Positions 1 through 7,129 of a stretch of DNA of 10,871 nucleotides are shown here, one piece after another (position 1 is the stretch's first letter; every line of letters begins with the position of its first letter). Source of the stretch: Hyphomicrobiales bacterium (GTDB taxonomy: Bacteria > Pseudomonadota > Alphaproteobacteria > Rhizobiales > Xanthobacteraceae); NCBI GenBank assembly GCA_026400425.1, contig JAPLPC010000594.1, positions 3,479 through 14,349 on the forward strand. Direction: 5' to 3'. Under the pieces are notes generated by a model that saw only the letters and a program-made list of their open reading frames with translations, was not told the origin of the DNA and made no database searches. Both the position numbers and the translations under genes were made by a program.

Positions 1-29
1 TCGCCGCGACAATAAACGACGCATGGCGT

Positions 30-59
30 GGTGGGCACGCTGCGCTTCGCCCACCCTAC
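30..59. repeat. Palindromic intergenic repeat, single half-unit
   Basis: A 30-base element with perfect 7-base inverted arms, GGTGGGC at 30-36 and GCCCACC at 49-55, followed by CTAC. It matches the reverse complement of 8751-8780 at 29 of 30 bases, so it is a dispersed family member and not a chance hairpin. It lies just beyond the 3' end of the minus-strand methyltransferase gene, so its transcript could fold into a hairpin there; no T-run follows, so it is not a classical intrinsic terminator. Bases 1-29 hold nothing I can identify. Similar GGTGGGCA...TGCCCACC elements are familiar to me from Bradyrhizobium-type genomes (memory, not searched). Confidence 0.75.
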
Positions 60-72
60 AGGTTCACTAACT

Positions 73-918
73 TCACGGCTTCATGCCGCGCACCGCATCC
101 GCCAGACTCGCTTTGGCCGAGCCGGGCTTCAACGGCTTCTGCTGGCTTTCATGCGGGGCCCAGCCGGACAGCCAGATGATATCGAAACTGGCGCGGATGC
201 GGCCGTCGGGATCGGCGAACCGCTCGCCGTAGATCTGCGCCATGCGCAGCAGCGTCGCGCGACGGAGCGGAGTGCGGCGGCGCTCGTGCAGCATGTTGGT
301 CGCGCCCATGCGGCGCAGATCGCGCATCAGCGCAAACGCGCTGTCATAACGCACGACCACATGATCCAGATCGGTCACCGGCAGCGCAAAGCCGGCGCGT
401 TGCAACAGCGCACCGACATCGCGCAGGTCCGCCATCGGCGCCACGCGGGGCGAAATGCCGCCTTCAAGCTCGGCCTCGGCGGCGGCAAAGGACTGGCGCA
501 GTTCGGTCAGCGTATCGCCGCCGAGCAGCGCTGCGAGCAGCAGACCGTCCGGCCGCAGCGCGCGACGCAACTGCGCCAGCACGCCGGGCAGGTCATTGAC
601 CAGATGCAGGCCAAGCGCGGACACCGCCAGATCGAGCGACGCCGGCGCCAGGCCAAGACCACGGCCCTCGTCGTCGGGAATATCGATATGCGCCAGCGAC
701 GCGACGCGGCCGGTGAGCGCATCGACCAATCCGTGGCCGGGCGTTGCGACGTCAGCACCATCGCCGAACTGCCGCAGCACCGCTTGCAGCCGATCGCTCA
801 GATCCTCGGTGACGCGATCGAGCAGGAAGGTCTCGGCCCCCAGTTTCAACGCGCGCGACTGTCGCGCACGCAACGTCGCACGATCGAACAGGAGCGGAGC
901 AGGTGGCGCTTGAGTCAT
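73..918 (-). CDS. NDUFAF5-like class I methyltransferase-fold protein
   Basis: A 281-residue cytoplasmic protein of the class I methyltransferase fold. The order of conserved blocks matches mitochondrial complex I assembly factor NDUFAF5: LFDRATLRARQ near residues 10-20, a post-motif block SALGLHLVNDLP (100-111), then GGDTLTELR (133-141), EGGISPRV (152-159), a block around GATNMLHERR, and a C-terminal GWAPHESQQ. NDUFAF5 hydroxylates an arginine of a complex I subunit, so methylation should not be assumed. The SAM loop is degenerate: where NDUFAF5 has DLGCGRG, this protein reads VATPGHG (57-63), keeping only the last two glycines. The ATG at 918 was chosen because family similarity begins there; the frame stays open upstream to 1128, but that part overlaps comF and resembles nothing. 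No clear Shine-Dalgarno is visible. It is divergent from comF across 77 bases. The family call is firm; the reaction is unknown. Confidence 0.87.
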   Translation of the reverse strand: MTQAPPAPLLFDRATLRARQSRALKLGAETFLLDRVTEDLSDRLQAVLRQFGDGADVATPGHGLVDALTGRVASLAHIDIPDDEGRGLGLAPASLDLAVSALGLHLVNDLPGVLAQLRRALRPDGLLLAALLGGDTLTELRQSFAAAEAELEGGISPRVAPMADLRDVGALLQRAGFALPVTDLDHVVVRYDSAFALMRDLRRMGATNMLHERRRTPLRRATLLRMAQIYGERFADPDGRIRASFDIIWLSGWAPHESQQKPLKPGSAKASLADAVRGMKP

Positions 919-995
919 GACGCGCTTGGTACGCCGAACCCGCAGGTCGATCAATCGCGCTTGAGCCGCCGGGCAACCGGGACTAGCCTCCTGCG

Positions 996-1805
996 ATGGA
1001 CGGCGAAGTACCAGTTCCATGGTCCCTGCCCGCGCGTCTGCGCGACGGGCTGCGATCCTGCGCGCGATCCATCCTGCAGTCTGCTCGCCTGGCTCTCGAC
1101 ATCGCGCTGCCGACGCAATGCATCGCATGCCGGGAACCGGTGGCCGGCGACGGCGTCTGCGCGGCGTGCTGGAGCCAGCTCTCTTTCATCGCGCCGCCGT
1201 TCTGCAGCCGGCTCGGGATTCCATTCGTCTACGACCCCGGTCAGGACATCCTGTCGATGCAGGCGATCGCGTCGCCGCCGGCCTATCATCGTGCCCGCGC
1301 GGCCGTGCGCTATGACGAGGTGGCGCGGACGCTGGTGCATCATCTGAAATACCAGGACCGCACCGACCTCGCGCCGACCATGGGACGCTGGATGGCGCGC
1401 GCCGGACGCGAATTGCTTGCGGGGGCCGATGTCATCGTTCCTGTTCCGCTGCACTGGCGCCGTGCGTTCAGCCGGCGTTTCAACCAGTCCGGCGCATTGG
1501 CACAGGCAATCAGCCGCGCCAGCCGCGTGCCGGTGCTGCCGGACGCCTTGCGCCGGATCAGACCCACCGAGCATCAGATCGGCCTGTCACGCGCCCAGCG
1601 TGCCACCAATGTGCAGGGCGCCTTCAGGGTCCCGCCCGACCGCCGGCATCAGATCCAGGGCCGCCGGATCGTCCTGATCGATGATGTTCTGACCTCGGGC
1701 GCGACATCCGATGCCTGCGCCCGCGCGCTGCTCCGGGCCAAGGCGACGCAGGTGGATCTGCTGGTGTTCGCCCGGGTTGTCGAGGCCCATGGGGGTCCCA
1801 TATAG
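996..1805 (+). CDS. comF: ComF family phosphoribosyltransferase-like protein
   Basis: A 269-residue ComF-family protein. An N-terminal four-cysteine zinc-finger-like cluster is visible (CxxC at residues 42/45 and CxxC at 55/58), followed by a type I phosphoribosyltransferase domain with the PRPP-loop signature VLIDDVLTSGAT (226-237) and a family block RRFNQSGALAQ (160-170). ComF proteins take part in uptake and processing of transforming DNA in naturally competent bacteria. Most alphaproteobacteria carry one without a demonstrated competence role, so here the function is only inferred, possibly nucleotide scavenging or DNA repair linked. The ATG at 996 gives a normal family length; no strong ribosome binding site precedes it. 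It is the first gene of a same-strand run with grxC 38 bases downstream, and is divergent from the methyltransferase gene, so promoters for both probably lie in 919-995, where I could not pick out convincing boxes. Confidence 0.9.
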   Translation: MDGEVPVPWSLPARLRDGLRSCARSILQSARLALDIALPTQCIACREPVAGDGVCAACWSQLSFIAPPFCSRLGIPFVYDPGQDILSMQAIASPPAYHRARAAVRYDEVARTLVHHLKYQDRTDLAPTMGRWMARAGRELLAGADVIVPVPLHWRRAFSRRFNQSGALAQAISRASRVPVLPDALRRIRPTEHQIGLSRAQRATNVQGAFRVPPDRRHQIQGRRIVLIDDVLTSGATSDACARALLRAKATQVDLLVFARVVEAHGGPI

Positions 1806-1808
1806 TCC

Positions 1809-1825
1809 AGGAGACATTGATGTGA
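1809..1825 (+). promoter_or_regulatory. Possible start-stop element ahead of grxC
   Basis: In the 38-base gap between comF and grxC, AGGAG (1809-1813) is followed six bases later by ATG (1820-1822) and at once by TGA (1823-1825). This is a minimal start-stop reading frame with a better ribosome binding site than many genes here. grxC has its own weaker GGAG (1833-1836) seven bases before its ATG. It might hold ribosomes between the two genes, or be chance. Seen directly; function is speculative. Confidence 0.22.
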
Positions 1826-1843
1826 CGCCTTTGGAGTGCCCGC

Positions 1844-2119
1844 ATGGCCGCCGCCATCGAAATCTACACCCGCCCCGGCTGTGGCTATTGCAGCGCTGCC
1901 ATCTCGCTGCTCCAGCGCAAGAAGGCTGCGTTTACCCATTACGATACGGCGACAGATTCAAATCTGCGGCAGCAGATGTTCGACCGCACCCGTGCCGGCG
2001 CGACCTTTCCGCAGATCTTCATCGGCGGAACCCATGTGGGCGGCTGCGACGACCTTTACGCGCTCGATCGTGAAGGCAAACTGGACGGCATGATCGCCGG
2101 CGAAGGACCAAGCGCATGA
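1844..2119 (+). CDS. grxC: Glutaredoxin 3
   Basis: A 91-residue dithiol glutaredoxin, the usual size for bacterial Grx3. It uses glutathione to reduce protein disulfides and glutathione mixed disulfides in the cytoplasm. The active site is CGYC (C13-G-Y-C16) in IYTRPGCGYC; the classical motif is CPYC, so a glycine replaces the proline, a variation that should alter thiol pKa and redox potential modestly. The cis-proline block TFPQIFIGG (about residues 54-62) and the glutathione-binding GGCDDL (66-71) are present. GGAG at 1833-1836 sits seven bases before the ATG. The stop overlaps the next gene's start (ATGA at 2116-2119), so the two are probably translationally coupled; the partner also appears to act on a glutathione derivative. 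Confidence 0.95.
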   Translation: MAAAIEIYTRPGCGYCSAAISLLQRKKAAFTHYDTATDSNLRQQMFDRTRAGATFPQIFIGGTHVGGCDDLYALDREGKLDGMIAGEGPSA

Positions 2120-3000
2120 CCGAGACCGGCAACACCTTCGTCGCCGCCATGGTGCAGATGCGCACCGGGCTCGTTCCGCGGGACAGCCTCGAACAGGGCC
2201 GCCACCTGATCCGCGAAGCCGCGCTCGCCGGCGCCAACTACGTGCAGACGCCGGAAGTCACCAACATGATGCAGACCGGCCGAGCCGGGCTGTTCGAGCA
2301 TCTGCGCATCCAGGACGACGACGAGTCGTTGAAGGCCTATCGCGCGCTTGCTGCCGAACTCGGCATCTACCTGCATATCGGATCGCTGGCCGTGCAGGCG
2401 ACGCCGGACCGCGCGGCCAATCGCGCCTTCCTCATCGCGCCAAGCGGCGAGCTGCTGGCCACCTACGACAAGATCCACATGTTCGACATCGACCTGCCGA
2501 ACGGTGAGACCTATCGCGAATCCGCCAACTATCAGCCGGGCGAATCCGCCGTCATCTCCGACCTGCCATGGGGCCGCATCGGCATCACCATCTGCTACGA
2601 CGTGCGCTTTCCCGCGCTGTATCGCGCGCTGGCCGAGAGCGGCGCATCGTTCCTCACCGTGCCCTCCGCCTTCACGCAGAAGACCGGCGAAGCGCATTGG
2701 CATACGCTGCTGCGTGCCCGGGCCATCGAGAACGGCTGCTTCGTGTTTGCGGCCGCGCAAGGCGGCACCCATGAGAACAAACGCGCCACCTATGGCCACT
2801 CGCTGATTATCGATCCCTGGGGAGCGGTGATGGCCGAAGCCAAAGGCACCGATCCCGGCTTCATCATTGCCGAGATCGACCCAGCCAAGGTCACCGAGGC
2901 GCGTACCACGGTGCCGTCGCTGCAGCACGGCCGCCGCTTCAGCATCAGCGACCCCAAGGCCGGCCCGAGCCATCTGCATCTGGTTCGGGACGCCACATGA
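2116..3000 (+). CDS. Nitrilase-superfamily amidase, Nit1-like (probable deaminated glutathione amidase)
   Basis: A 294-residue carbon-nitrogen hydrolase with the full catalytic set: Glu47 (in TPEVTN), Lys119 (in TYDKIHMFD) and Cys160 (in ICYDVRFP), with Glu135 near the active site. The motifs KIHMFDIDLPNG and YRES resemble the Nit1 / YbeM branch, known to hydrolyse deaminated glutathione, a side product of transaminases, as metabolite repair. That substrate is an inference from motifs plus translational coupling to grxC; another omega-amidase-like substrate is possible. GAAGGA at 2102-2107, inside the end of grxC, lies eight bases before the ATG and supports this start. The stop overlaps the start of the DUF1178 gene (ATGA at 2997-3000). 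Cytoplasmic; no signal peptide is seen. Confidence 0.92.
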   Translation: MTETGNTFVAAMVQMRTGLVPRDSLEQGRHLIREAALAGANYVQTPEVTNMMQTGRAGLFEHLRIQDDDESLKAYRALAAELGIYLHIGSLAVQATPDRAANRAFLIAPSGELLATYDKIHMFDIDLPNGETYRESANYQPGESAVISDLPWGRIGITICYDVRFPALYRALAESGASFLTVPSAFTQKTGEAHWHTLLRARAIENGCFVFAAAQGGTHENKRATYGHSLIIDPWGAVMAEAKGTDPGFIIAEIDPAKVTEARTTVPSLQHGRRFSISDPKAGPSHLHLVRDAT

Positions 3001-3461
3001 TCCGCTACGATCTGCGCTGCGACAGGGATCATGCTTTCGAAAGCTGGTTCCAGAGTTCCGGCGCTTACGACTCCCAGGTCAAGCGCAAGCTCGTCACCTG
3101 TCCGCAGTGCGGCTCGGCGAAGGTGGAGAAAGCCATCATGGCGCCGCGGATCGGCCGCACCCGCAATCGGGGCCAGGACATTGCCGTGCAGCCGCAACCG
3201 CAGCCGGCGGAGAGTGCATCACTGGTGATGGCGCCGCAGGAAGCCGAACTGCGCAGCAAGCTGAAGGAGCTGCGCGATCACATCGTGAAGACCGCCGACA
3301 ATGTCGGCGAGAGTTTTCCGGAAGAAGCGCGCGCCATGCATTATGGCGACAAGGAGCATCGGCCGATCTACGGCGAAGCCTCGTTGGACGAAGCCCGCGC
3401 GCTGATCGACGAAGGTATCGAAGTCGCGCCGATACCGGTTCTGCCCGGCGATCGGAACTAA
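2997..3461 (+). CDS. DUF1178 family protein
   Basis: A 154-residue protein recognisable as DUF1178 by its opening MIRYDLRCDRDHAFESWF and a CPQC pair (C35 and C38). With Cys8 and His12 this suggests a zinc-ribbon-like N-terminal module. The middle is low complexity (repeated PQ, about residues 65-72) and the C-terminal half is charged and helical, with GESFPEEARAMHYG as a conserved family block and a final stretch rich in acidic residues. The biochemical function of the family is unknown. It is the last member of the comF-grxC-amidase run and its ATG overlaps the preceding stop, so co-expression is likely. No T-rich terminator hairpin follows. Confidence 0.88.
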   Translation: MIRYDLRCDRDHAFESWFQSSGAYDSQVKRKLVTCPQCGSAKVEKAIMAPRIGRTRNRGQDIAVQPQPQPAESASLVMAPQEAELRSKLKELRDHIVKTADNVGESFPEEARAMHYGDKEHRPIYGEASLDEARALIDEGIEVAPIPVLPGDRN

Positions 3462-3569
3462 TCCGTTCATAATCATTAACGTCTATCACACGGGGTTGCG
3501 CTCCCGAGTGCGCTTGGCCTGCGACGTTGTGTCGTTCGAGTCACAGCGCAGACAAATGCACGCGCGGGC

Positions 3570-3598
3570 CTTGAGAGCTAGCGAATCTCGCCTAACTT
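3570..3598 (+). promoter_or_regulatory. Tentative promoter for prkA
   Basis: CTTGAGA begins at 3570 and CCTAACT lies at 3591-3597. The gap of 17 bases between CTTG and CCTAACT resembles an alphaproteobacterial heat-shock sigma (RpoH) promoter with one mismatch in the -10 box. The same bases can be read as a poor housekeeping promoter (TTGAGA, 16 bases, TAACTT). It would leave a leader of about 175 bases. A match this short can arise by chance, so it is only a lead. Confidence 0.2.
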
Positions 3599-3767
3599 AT
3601 AAGCATGTGCACGAAGATGAGTCGCGCTTTGCACTCGGATCGCATTGCGCGACATCGGACCAAGTTGTGTCCTCGAAACCTGCGCTGATATTGACTCGCG
3701 ACCAGATTTGGATGCGCCCCGTTACCACAGTTAAGGATCGCGATCAATAGGACGGCTGACCGACAAC

Positions 3768-3777
3768 GGAGAGAGGG
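3768..3777 (+). promoter_or_regulatory. Ribosome binding site of prkA
   Basis: GGAGAGAGGG ends four bases before the ATG at 3782. It is purine-rich and contains two overlapping Shine-Dalgarno-like runs, which fixes the start of prkA at 3782 rather than at internal ATG codons such as the one after SQTD (residue 22). Confidence 0.6.
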
Positions 3778-3781
3778 ATCA

Positions 3782-5725
3782 ATGTACAACGATTCTCTGT
3801 TCAATGCGTTCGCTAGAACCTTCGAGAGTAGAAGCCAGACGGACATGTCGATGTCCGAATATCTGGAGTCCTGCCGCGGCGATCCCATGAAATACGCCAA
3901 CGCAGCCGAACGACTTCTTGCTGCGATCGGTGAGCCTGAAATGATCGACACGGCCAAGGACTCTCGCCTTGGCCGTATTTTTTTGAATCGCACGATACGG
4001 TCGTATCCTGCCTTCGCCGGCTTTCACGGCATGGAAGACACGATCGAACGCATCGTCGCCTTCTTCCGCCATGCCGCCCAGGGATTGGAAGAGCGCAAGC
4101 AGATCCTCTATCTGCTCGGCCCGGTCGGCGGCGGCAAGTCGTCGCTCGCCGAACGCTTGAAGCAGCTGATGGAAGTGCATCCCATCTATGTGCTGAAGGC
4201 CGGCGACGAACTCTCGCCGGTGTTCGAAAGCCCGCTGTCGCTGTTCGATCCCGAACAGCTTGACCCCATGATCGAAGAGAAATACGGCATCCCGCGCCGG
4301 CGTCTGTCCGGTCTGATGTCGCCATGGTGCTACAAACGTCTCGAAGCGTTCGGCGGCGACATCTCGCAGGTTCGCGTTGCGCGGATCCAGCCGTCGCGGT
4401 TGCGCCAAATCGGCATCGCCAAGACCGAGCCGGGTGACGAGAACAACCAGGACATCTCCTCGCTGGTCGGCAAGGTGGATATCCGCAAGCTCGAAACCTA
4501 TGCGCAGAACGATCCCGACGCCTACAGCTATTCCGGCGGCCTCAACCGCGCCAATCAGGGCGTGCTCGAATTCGTCGAAATGTTCAAGGCGCCGATCAAG
4601 ATGCTGCATCCGCTGCTGACGGCGACGCAGGAAGGCAACTATATCGGCACCGAGAACATCGGCGCCATTCCCTTCACCGGCGTGATCCTCGCGCACTCCA
4701 ACGAGTCCGAATGGCAGAGCTTCAAGGCCAACAAGAACAACGAGGCCTTTATCGATCGTATCTGCGTGATCAAGGTGCCGTATTGCCTGCGCGTCACCGA
4801 AGAGCAGAAGATCTACGAGAAGCTGATCTCGAGCTCTGAACTGGCCTCGGCGCCGTGTGCGCCGGCCACCCTGGAAACCCTCGCCCGTTTTTCGGTGATG
4901 TCGCGCCTGCGCAAGCACGAGAATTCGACCACCTTCGCCAAGATGCGCGTCTATGACGGCGAGAGCCTGAAGGAAAGCGATCCGAAGGCGCGGAGCGTGC
5001 AGGAGTACAAGGACGCTGCCGGCGTCGATGAAGGCATGGACGGCATCTCGACGCGCTTCGCGTTCAAGATCCTGGCCGCGACGTTCAATCACGACACGCT
5101 CGAAGTCGGCGCCGATCCCGTGCATCTGATGTACACGCTGGAACAGGCGATCCGGCGCGAGCAGATGCCGGACGATGTCGAGAAGCGCTATCTCGAATTC
5201 ATCAAGGCCGAACTGGTGCCGCGCTATGCGGAATTCATCGGCCACGAGATTCAGAAGGCCTATCTCGAATCCTACTCCGACTACGGTCAGAACCTGTTCG
5301 ACCGCTATGTCGATTACGCCGATGCGTGGATCGAGGATCAGGATTTCAAGGATCCCGACACCGGTCAGATGATGGACCGCGAATTGCTCAATCAGGAACT
5401 GAGCAAGATCGAGAAGCCTGCCGGGATCGCCAATCCGAAAGACTTCCGCAACGAGGTGGTCAAGTTCTCGCTGCGCTCGCGCGCCCATAACGGCGGCAAG
5501 AATCCGACCTGGACCAGCTACGAGAAGATCCGCGAAGTCATCGAGAAGCGCATCTTCTCGCAGGTCGAGGATTTGCTGCCGGTGATCTCGTTCGGTTCGA
5601 AGAAGGACGGTGAAACCGAGAAGAAACATGACGACTTCGTCGCCCGCATGGTCGAGCGCGGCTACACTGAACGCCAGGTGCGCCGTCTGGTCGAATGGTA
5701 CATGCGGGTGAAGCAGGCCGGCTGA
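3782..5725 (+). CDS. prkA: PrkA/YeaG family AAA+ serine protein kinase
   Basis: A 647-residue protein of normal family length. The N-terminal half is an AAA+ module with the Walker A P-loop GPVGGGKS (residues 113-120), a Walker B-like segment GVLEFVEMFK (260-269) and the conserved block GENIGAIPFTGVILAHSNE around residues 289-309. The C-terminal part (from about 390) is the PrkA-specific domain, described as distantly kinase-like. PrkA of Bacillus and YeaG of E. coli have been described as serine kinases linked to sporulation and to nitrogen starvation or stationary phase; protease activity has also been reported, so the activity is debated. It is followed by a DUF444 protein and SpoVR, the standard partners. 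A gap of 135 bases with a palindromic repeat separates it from the second gene, so downstream expression may be tuned post-transcriptionally. Cytoplasmic; no membrane segment is seen. Confidence 0.96.
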   Translation: MYNDSLFNAFARTFESRSQTDMSMSEYLESCRGDPMKYANAAERLLAAIGEPEMIDTAKDSRLGRIFLNRTIRSYPAFAGFHGMEDTIERIVAFFRHAAQGLEERKQILYLLGPVGGGKSSLAERLKQLMEVHPIYVLKAGDELSPVFESPLSLFDPEQLDPMIEEKYGIPRRRLSGLMSPWCYKRLEAFGGDISQVRVARIQPSRLRQIGIAKTEPGDENNQDISSLVGKVDIRKLETYAQNDPDAYSYSGGLNRANQGVLEFVEMFKAPIKMLHPLLTATQEGNYIGTENIGAIPFTGVILAHSNESEWQSFKANKNNEAFIDRICVIKVPYCLRVTEEQKIYEKLISSSELASAPCAPATLETLARFSVMSRLRKHENSTTFAKMRVYDGESLKESDPKARSVQEYKDAAGVDEGMDGISTRFAFKILAATFNHDTLEVGADPVHLMYTLEQAIRREQMPDDVEKRYLEFIKAELVPRYAEFIGHEIQKAYLESYSDYGQNLFDRYVDYADAWIEDQDFKDPDTGQMMDRELLNQELSKIEKPAGIANPKDFRNEVVKFSLRSRAHNGGKNPTWTSYEKIREVIEKRIFSQVEDLLPVISFGSKKDGETEKKHDDFVARMVERGYTERQVRRLVEWYMRVKQAG

Positions 5726-5737
5726 CGACACGAAGGC

Positions 5738-5824
5738 CGTTATCGCGAGGAGCGAAGCGACGAAGCCATCCAGAAGCCGGGCGTTAAGAAAGTCTGGATT
5801 GCTTCGCTGCGCTCGCAATGACGG
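5738..5824. repeat. Palindromic dispersed repeat between prkA and yeaH
   Basis: An imperfect palindrome of 87 bases with outer arms CCGTTATCGCGAG and CTCGCAATGACGG and perfect inner arms ATCCAGA (5768-5774) and TCTGGAT (5793-5799). On the minus strand its translation includes RHCERSEAIQ, a phrase I know as a signature of a widespread alphaproteobacterial intergenic repeat that is often mis-annotated as protein. It occupies most of the gap between the two genes and would fold in the transcript as a long hairpin; no T-run follows, so read-through is expected, though the structure could affect mRNA stability or the expression of the downstream genes. Confidence 0.85.
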
Positions 5825-5860
5825 AGATGAACTGAAGGATCGACAAGGACGCACCCGACT

Positions 5861-7129
5861 ATGCATATCGTTGATCGGCGCCTGAATCCGAGTGGCAAGA
5901 GCCTGGAAAACCGGCAGCGGTTTTTGCGGCGGGCCAAGACTCTGGTACAGGGCGCGGTGAAGAAAGCCTCGCAGGACCGCGACATCAAGGACGTGCTTGA
6001 AGGCGGCGAAGTTTCGATCCCGCTCGACGGCATGAACGAGCCGCGCTTCCACCGCGAAGGCGGCGTGCGCGATCGCGTGCTGCCCGGCAACAAGAAGTTC
6101 GTCGAGGGCGACATCCTGCAGCGTCCGCAATCGAAGAGCGGCGGCGGCAACGGCGCCGGCGAAGGCGATGGTGAGGACGCGTTCCGCTTCGTCCTGTCGC
6201 GCGAAGAGTTCGTCGATATCTTCCTCGACGATCTCGAACTCCCCGACCTCTCCAAGCGCAAGCTCGCCGAGGTGGAGAACGAAGGCCTGCGCCGCGCCGG
6301 CTATACCACCGTGGGTTCGCCGGCGAATATTTCGATCGGCCGCACCGTGCGGCGCGCGATGGCGCGGCGCGTGGCCCTGCAGCGCCCGCGCCCGGAGGAG
6401 ATCGCGCGGCTGGAGGCCGAACTCGCGGAGTGCGACGACGAGCGCCGCCTCGTCCTGACCGCCGAGATCGAACGGCTGAAGTCGAAGGTCAAGCGCATCC
6501 CGTTCATCGACCCGATCGACATCCGCTATCGGCGCTTCGAGACCGTGCCGAAACCGGTGGCGCAGGCTGTCATGTTCTGCCTGATGGACGTGTCCGGCTC
6601 GATGTCCGAGCACATGAAGGATCTCGCCAAGCGGTTCTACATGCTGCTCTACGTATTTCTCACCCGGCGCTACAAGAAGGTGGAGATCGTCTTCATCCGC
6701 CATACCGATCGCGCCGAGGAGGTCGATGAGCAGACCTTCTTCCACGGCCCGGCCTCCGGCGGCACGCTGGTGTCGAGCGCGCTGGAGACCATGCACGAGA
6801 TCGTGCAATCGCGGTTCCGCCCGGCCGATTGGAACATCTACGCCGCGCAGGCATCGGACGGCGACAACTCCTATTCCGACAGCGATCGCACCGGCGCGCT
6901 GCTGCGCGATGCCATCCTGCCGGCGTCGCAGTTCTTCGCCTATCTCGAAGTCGGCGAGAGCGGCGGCCACCCGTTCGAGATGTCGGAGTCCTCGCTGTGG
7001 ACGCTGTACCAGCGGCTGCGCAGCGAAGGCGAGCCGTTGTCGATGCGCAAGGTCAATGACCGCAGCGAGATCTTCCCGGTCTTCCACGATCTGTTCCAGC
7101 GCCGCACCGGCCAGGAGGTGGCACCATGA
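5861..7129 (+). CDS. yeaH: YeaH/DUF444 family von Willebrand factor A-like protein
   Basis: A 422-residue DUF444 protein, close to the length of E. coli YeaH. The N-terminus (MHIVDRRLNPSGKSLENRQR) is typical. A low-complexity Gly/Ser linker is at about residues 92-105, a charged helical region at 176-212, and a C-terminal von Willebrand factor A-type domain starts near 235. Its metal-ion-dependent adhesion site reads DVSGS (243-247), with a candidate second-loop threonine in SGGTLVSSA (Thr302) and an acidic loop ASDGDN (331-336). VWA domains paired with AAA+ ATPases often act as adaptor or substrate-binding partners, as in MoxR systems, so it may serve PrkA; that is inference. AAGGA at 5845-5849 lies 11 bases upstream, a somewhat long spacing. 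The stop overlaps the spoVR start by four bases. Confidence 0.94.
   Translation: MHIVDRRLNPSGKSLENRQRFLRRAKTLVQGAVKKASQDRDIKDVLEGGEVSIPLDGMNEPRFHREGGVRDRVLPGNKKFVEGDILQRPQSKSGGGNGAGEGDGEDAFRFVLSREEFVDIFLDDLELPDLSKRKLAEVENEGLRRAGYTTVGSPANISIGRTVRRAMARRVALQRPRPEEIARLEAELAECDDERRLVLTAEIERLKSKVKRIPFIDPIDIRYRRFETVPKPVAQAVMFCLMDVSGSMSEHMKDLAKRFYMLLYVFLTRRYKKVEIVFIRHTDRAEEVDEQTFFHGPASGGTLVSSALETMHEIVQSRFRPADWNIYAAQASDGDNSYSDSDRTGALLRDAILPASQFFAYLEVGESGGHPFEMSESSLWTLYQRLRSEGEPLSMRKVNDRSEIFPVFHDLFQRRTGQEVAP
7113..7118 (+). promoter_or_regulatory. Ribosome binding site of spoVR
   Basis: A perfect AGGAGG lies inside the last codons of yeaH, seven bases before the spoVR ATG at 7126. Together with the ATGA overlap this fixes the spoVR start and indicates efficient, coupled translation. 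Confidence 0.75.

Larger units (their letters stand above)
3462..3781. other. Gene-free upstream region of prkA
   Basis: A stretch of 320 bases between DUF1178 and prkA. It is visibly richer in A and T than the genes on either side, especially 3462-3490 and 3590-3605. An open frame from a TTG at 3496 to 3750 encodes an arginine-rich peptide that I do not recognise, lacks a ribosome binding site, and I do not accept as a gene. A perfect 10-base palindrome GATCGCGATC is at 3736-3745. I looked for sigma-54 boxes and for the GGAAC...CGTT pattern of alphaproteobacterial general-stress promoters and found no properly spaced match. The length and composition suggest a regulatory region for prkA. Confidence 0.6.

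Noticed and set aside
28..1347. A plus-strand open frame of 439 codons opposite the methyltransferase gene and into comF
   Set aside because: It is a shadow frame: the product is Arg/Gln/Ala-rich, has no domain, overlaps two well-supported genes and starts in a repeat.
3513..3530. Possible sigma-54 promoter (TTGGCCTGCGACGTTGT)
   Set aside because: The spacing between the GG and the GC-type elements is off by one, and the second element lacks the invariant GC.
3496..3750. A possible 84-residue gene in the gap before prkA
   Set aside because: It begins at TTG without a ribosome binding site, resembles no known family, and sits in a region whose composition is unlike the coding sequence around it.
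5740..5860. A peptide containing RHCERSEAIQ on the minus strand
   Set aside because: This is the translation of a dispersed palindromic repeat, a known source of false protein annotation, not a gene.
3779..7087. A minus-strand open frame of 1102 codons opposite prkA and yeaH, continuing through the intergenic repeat
   Set aside because: High-GC coding sequence with G/C-rich third positions commonly leaves the opposite strand free of stops. The plus-strand genes are unmistakable, and the translated antisense product is Arg/His/Leu-rich with no recognisable domain. Its length is striking but explained by composition.
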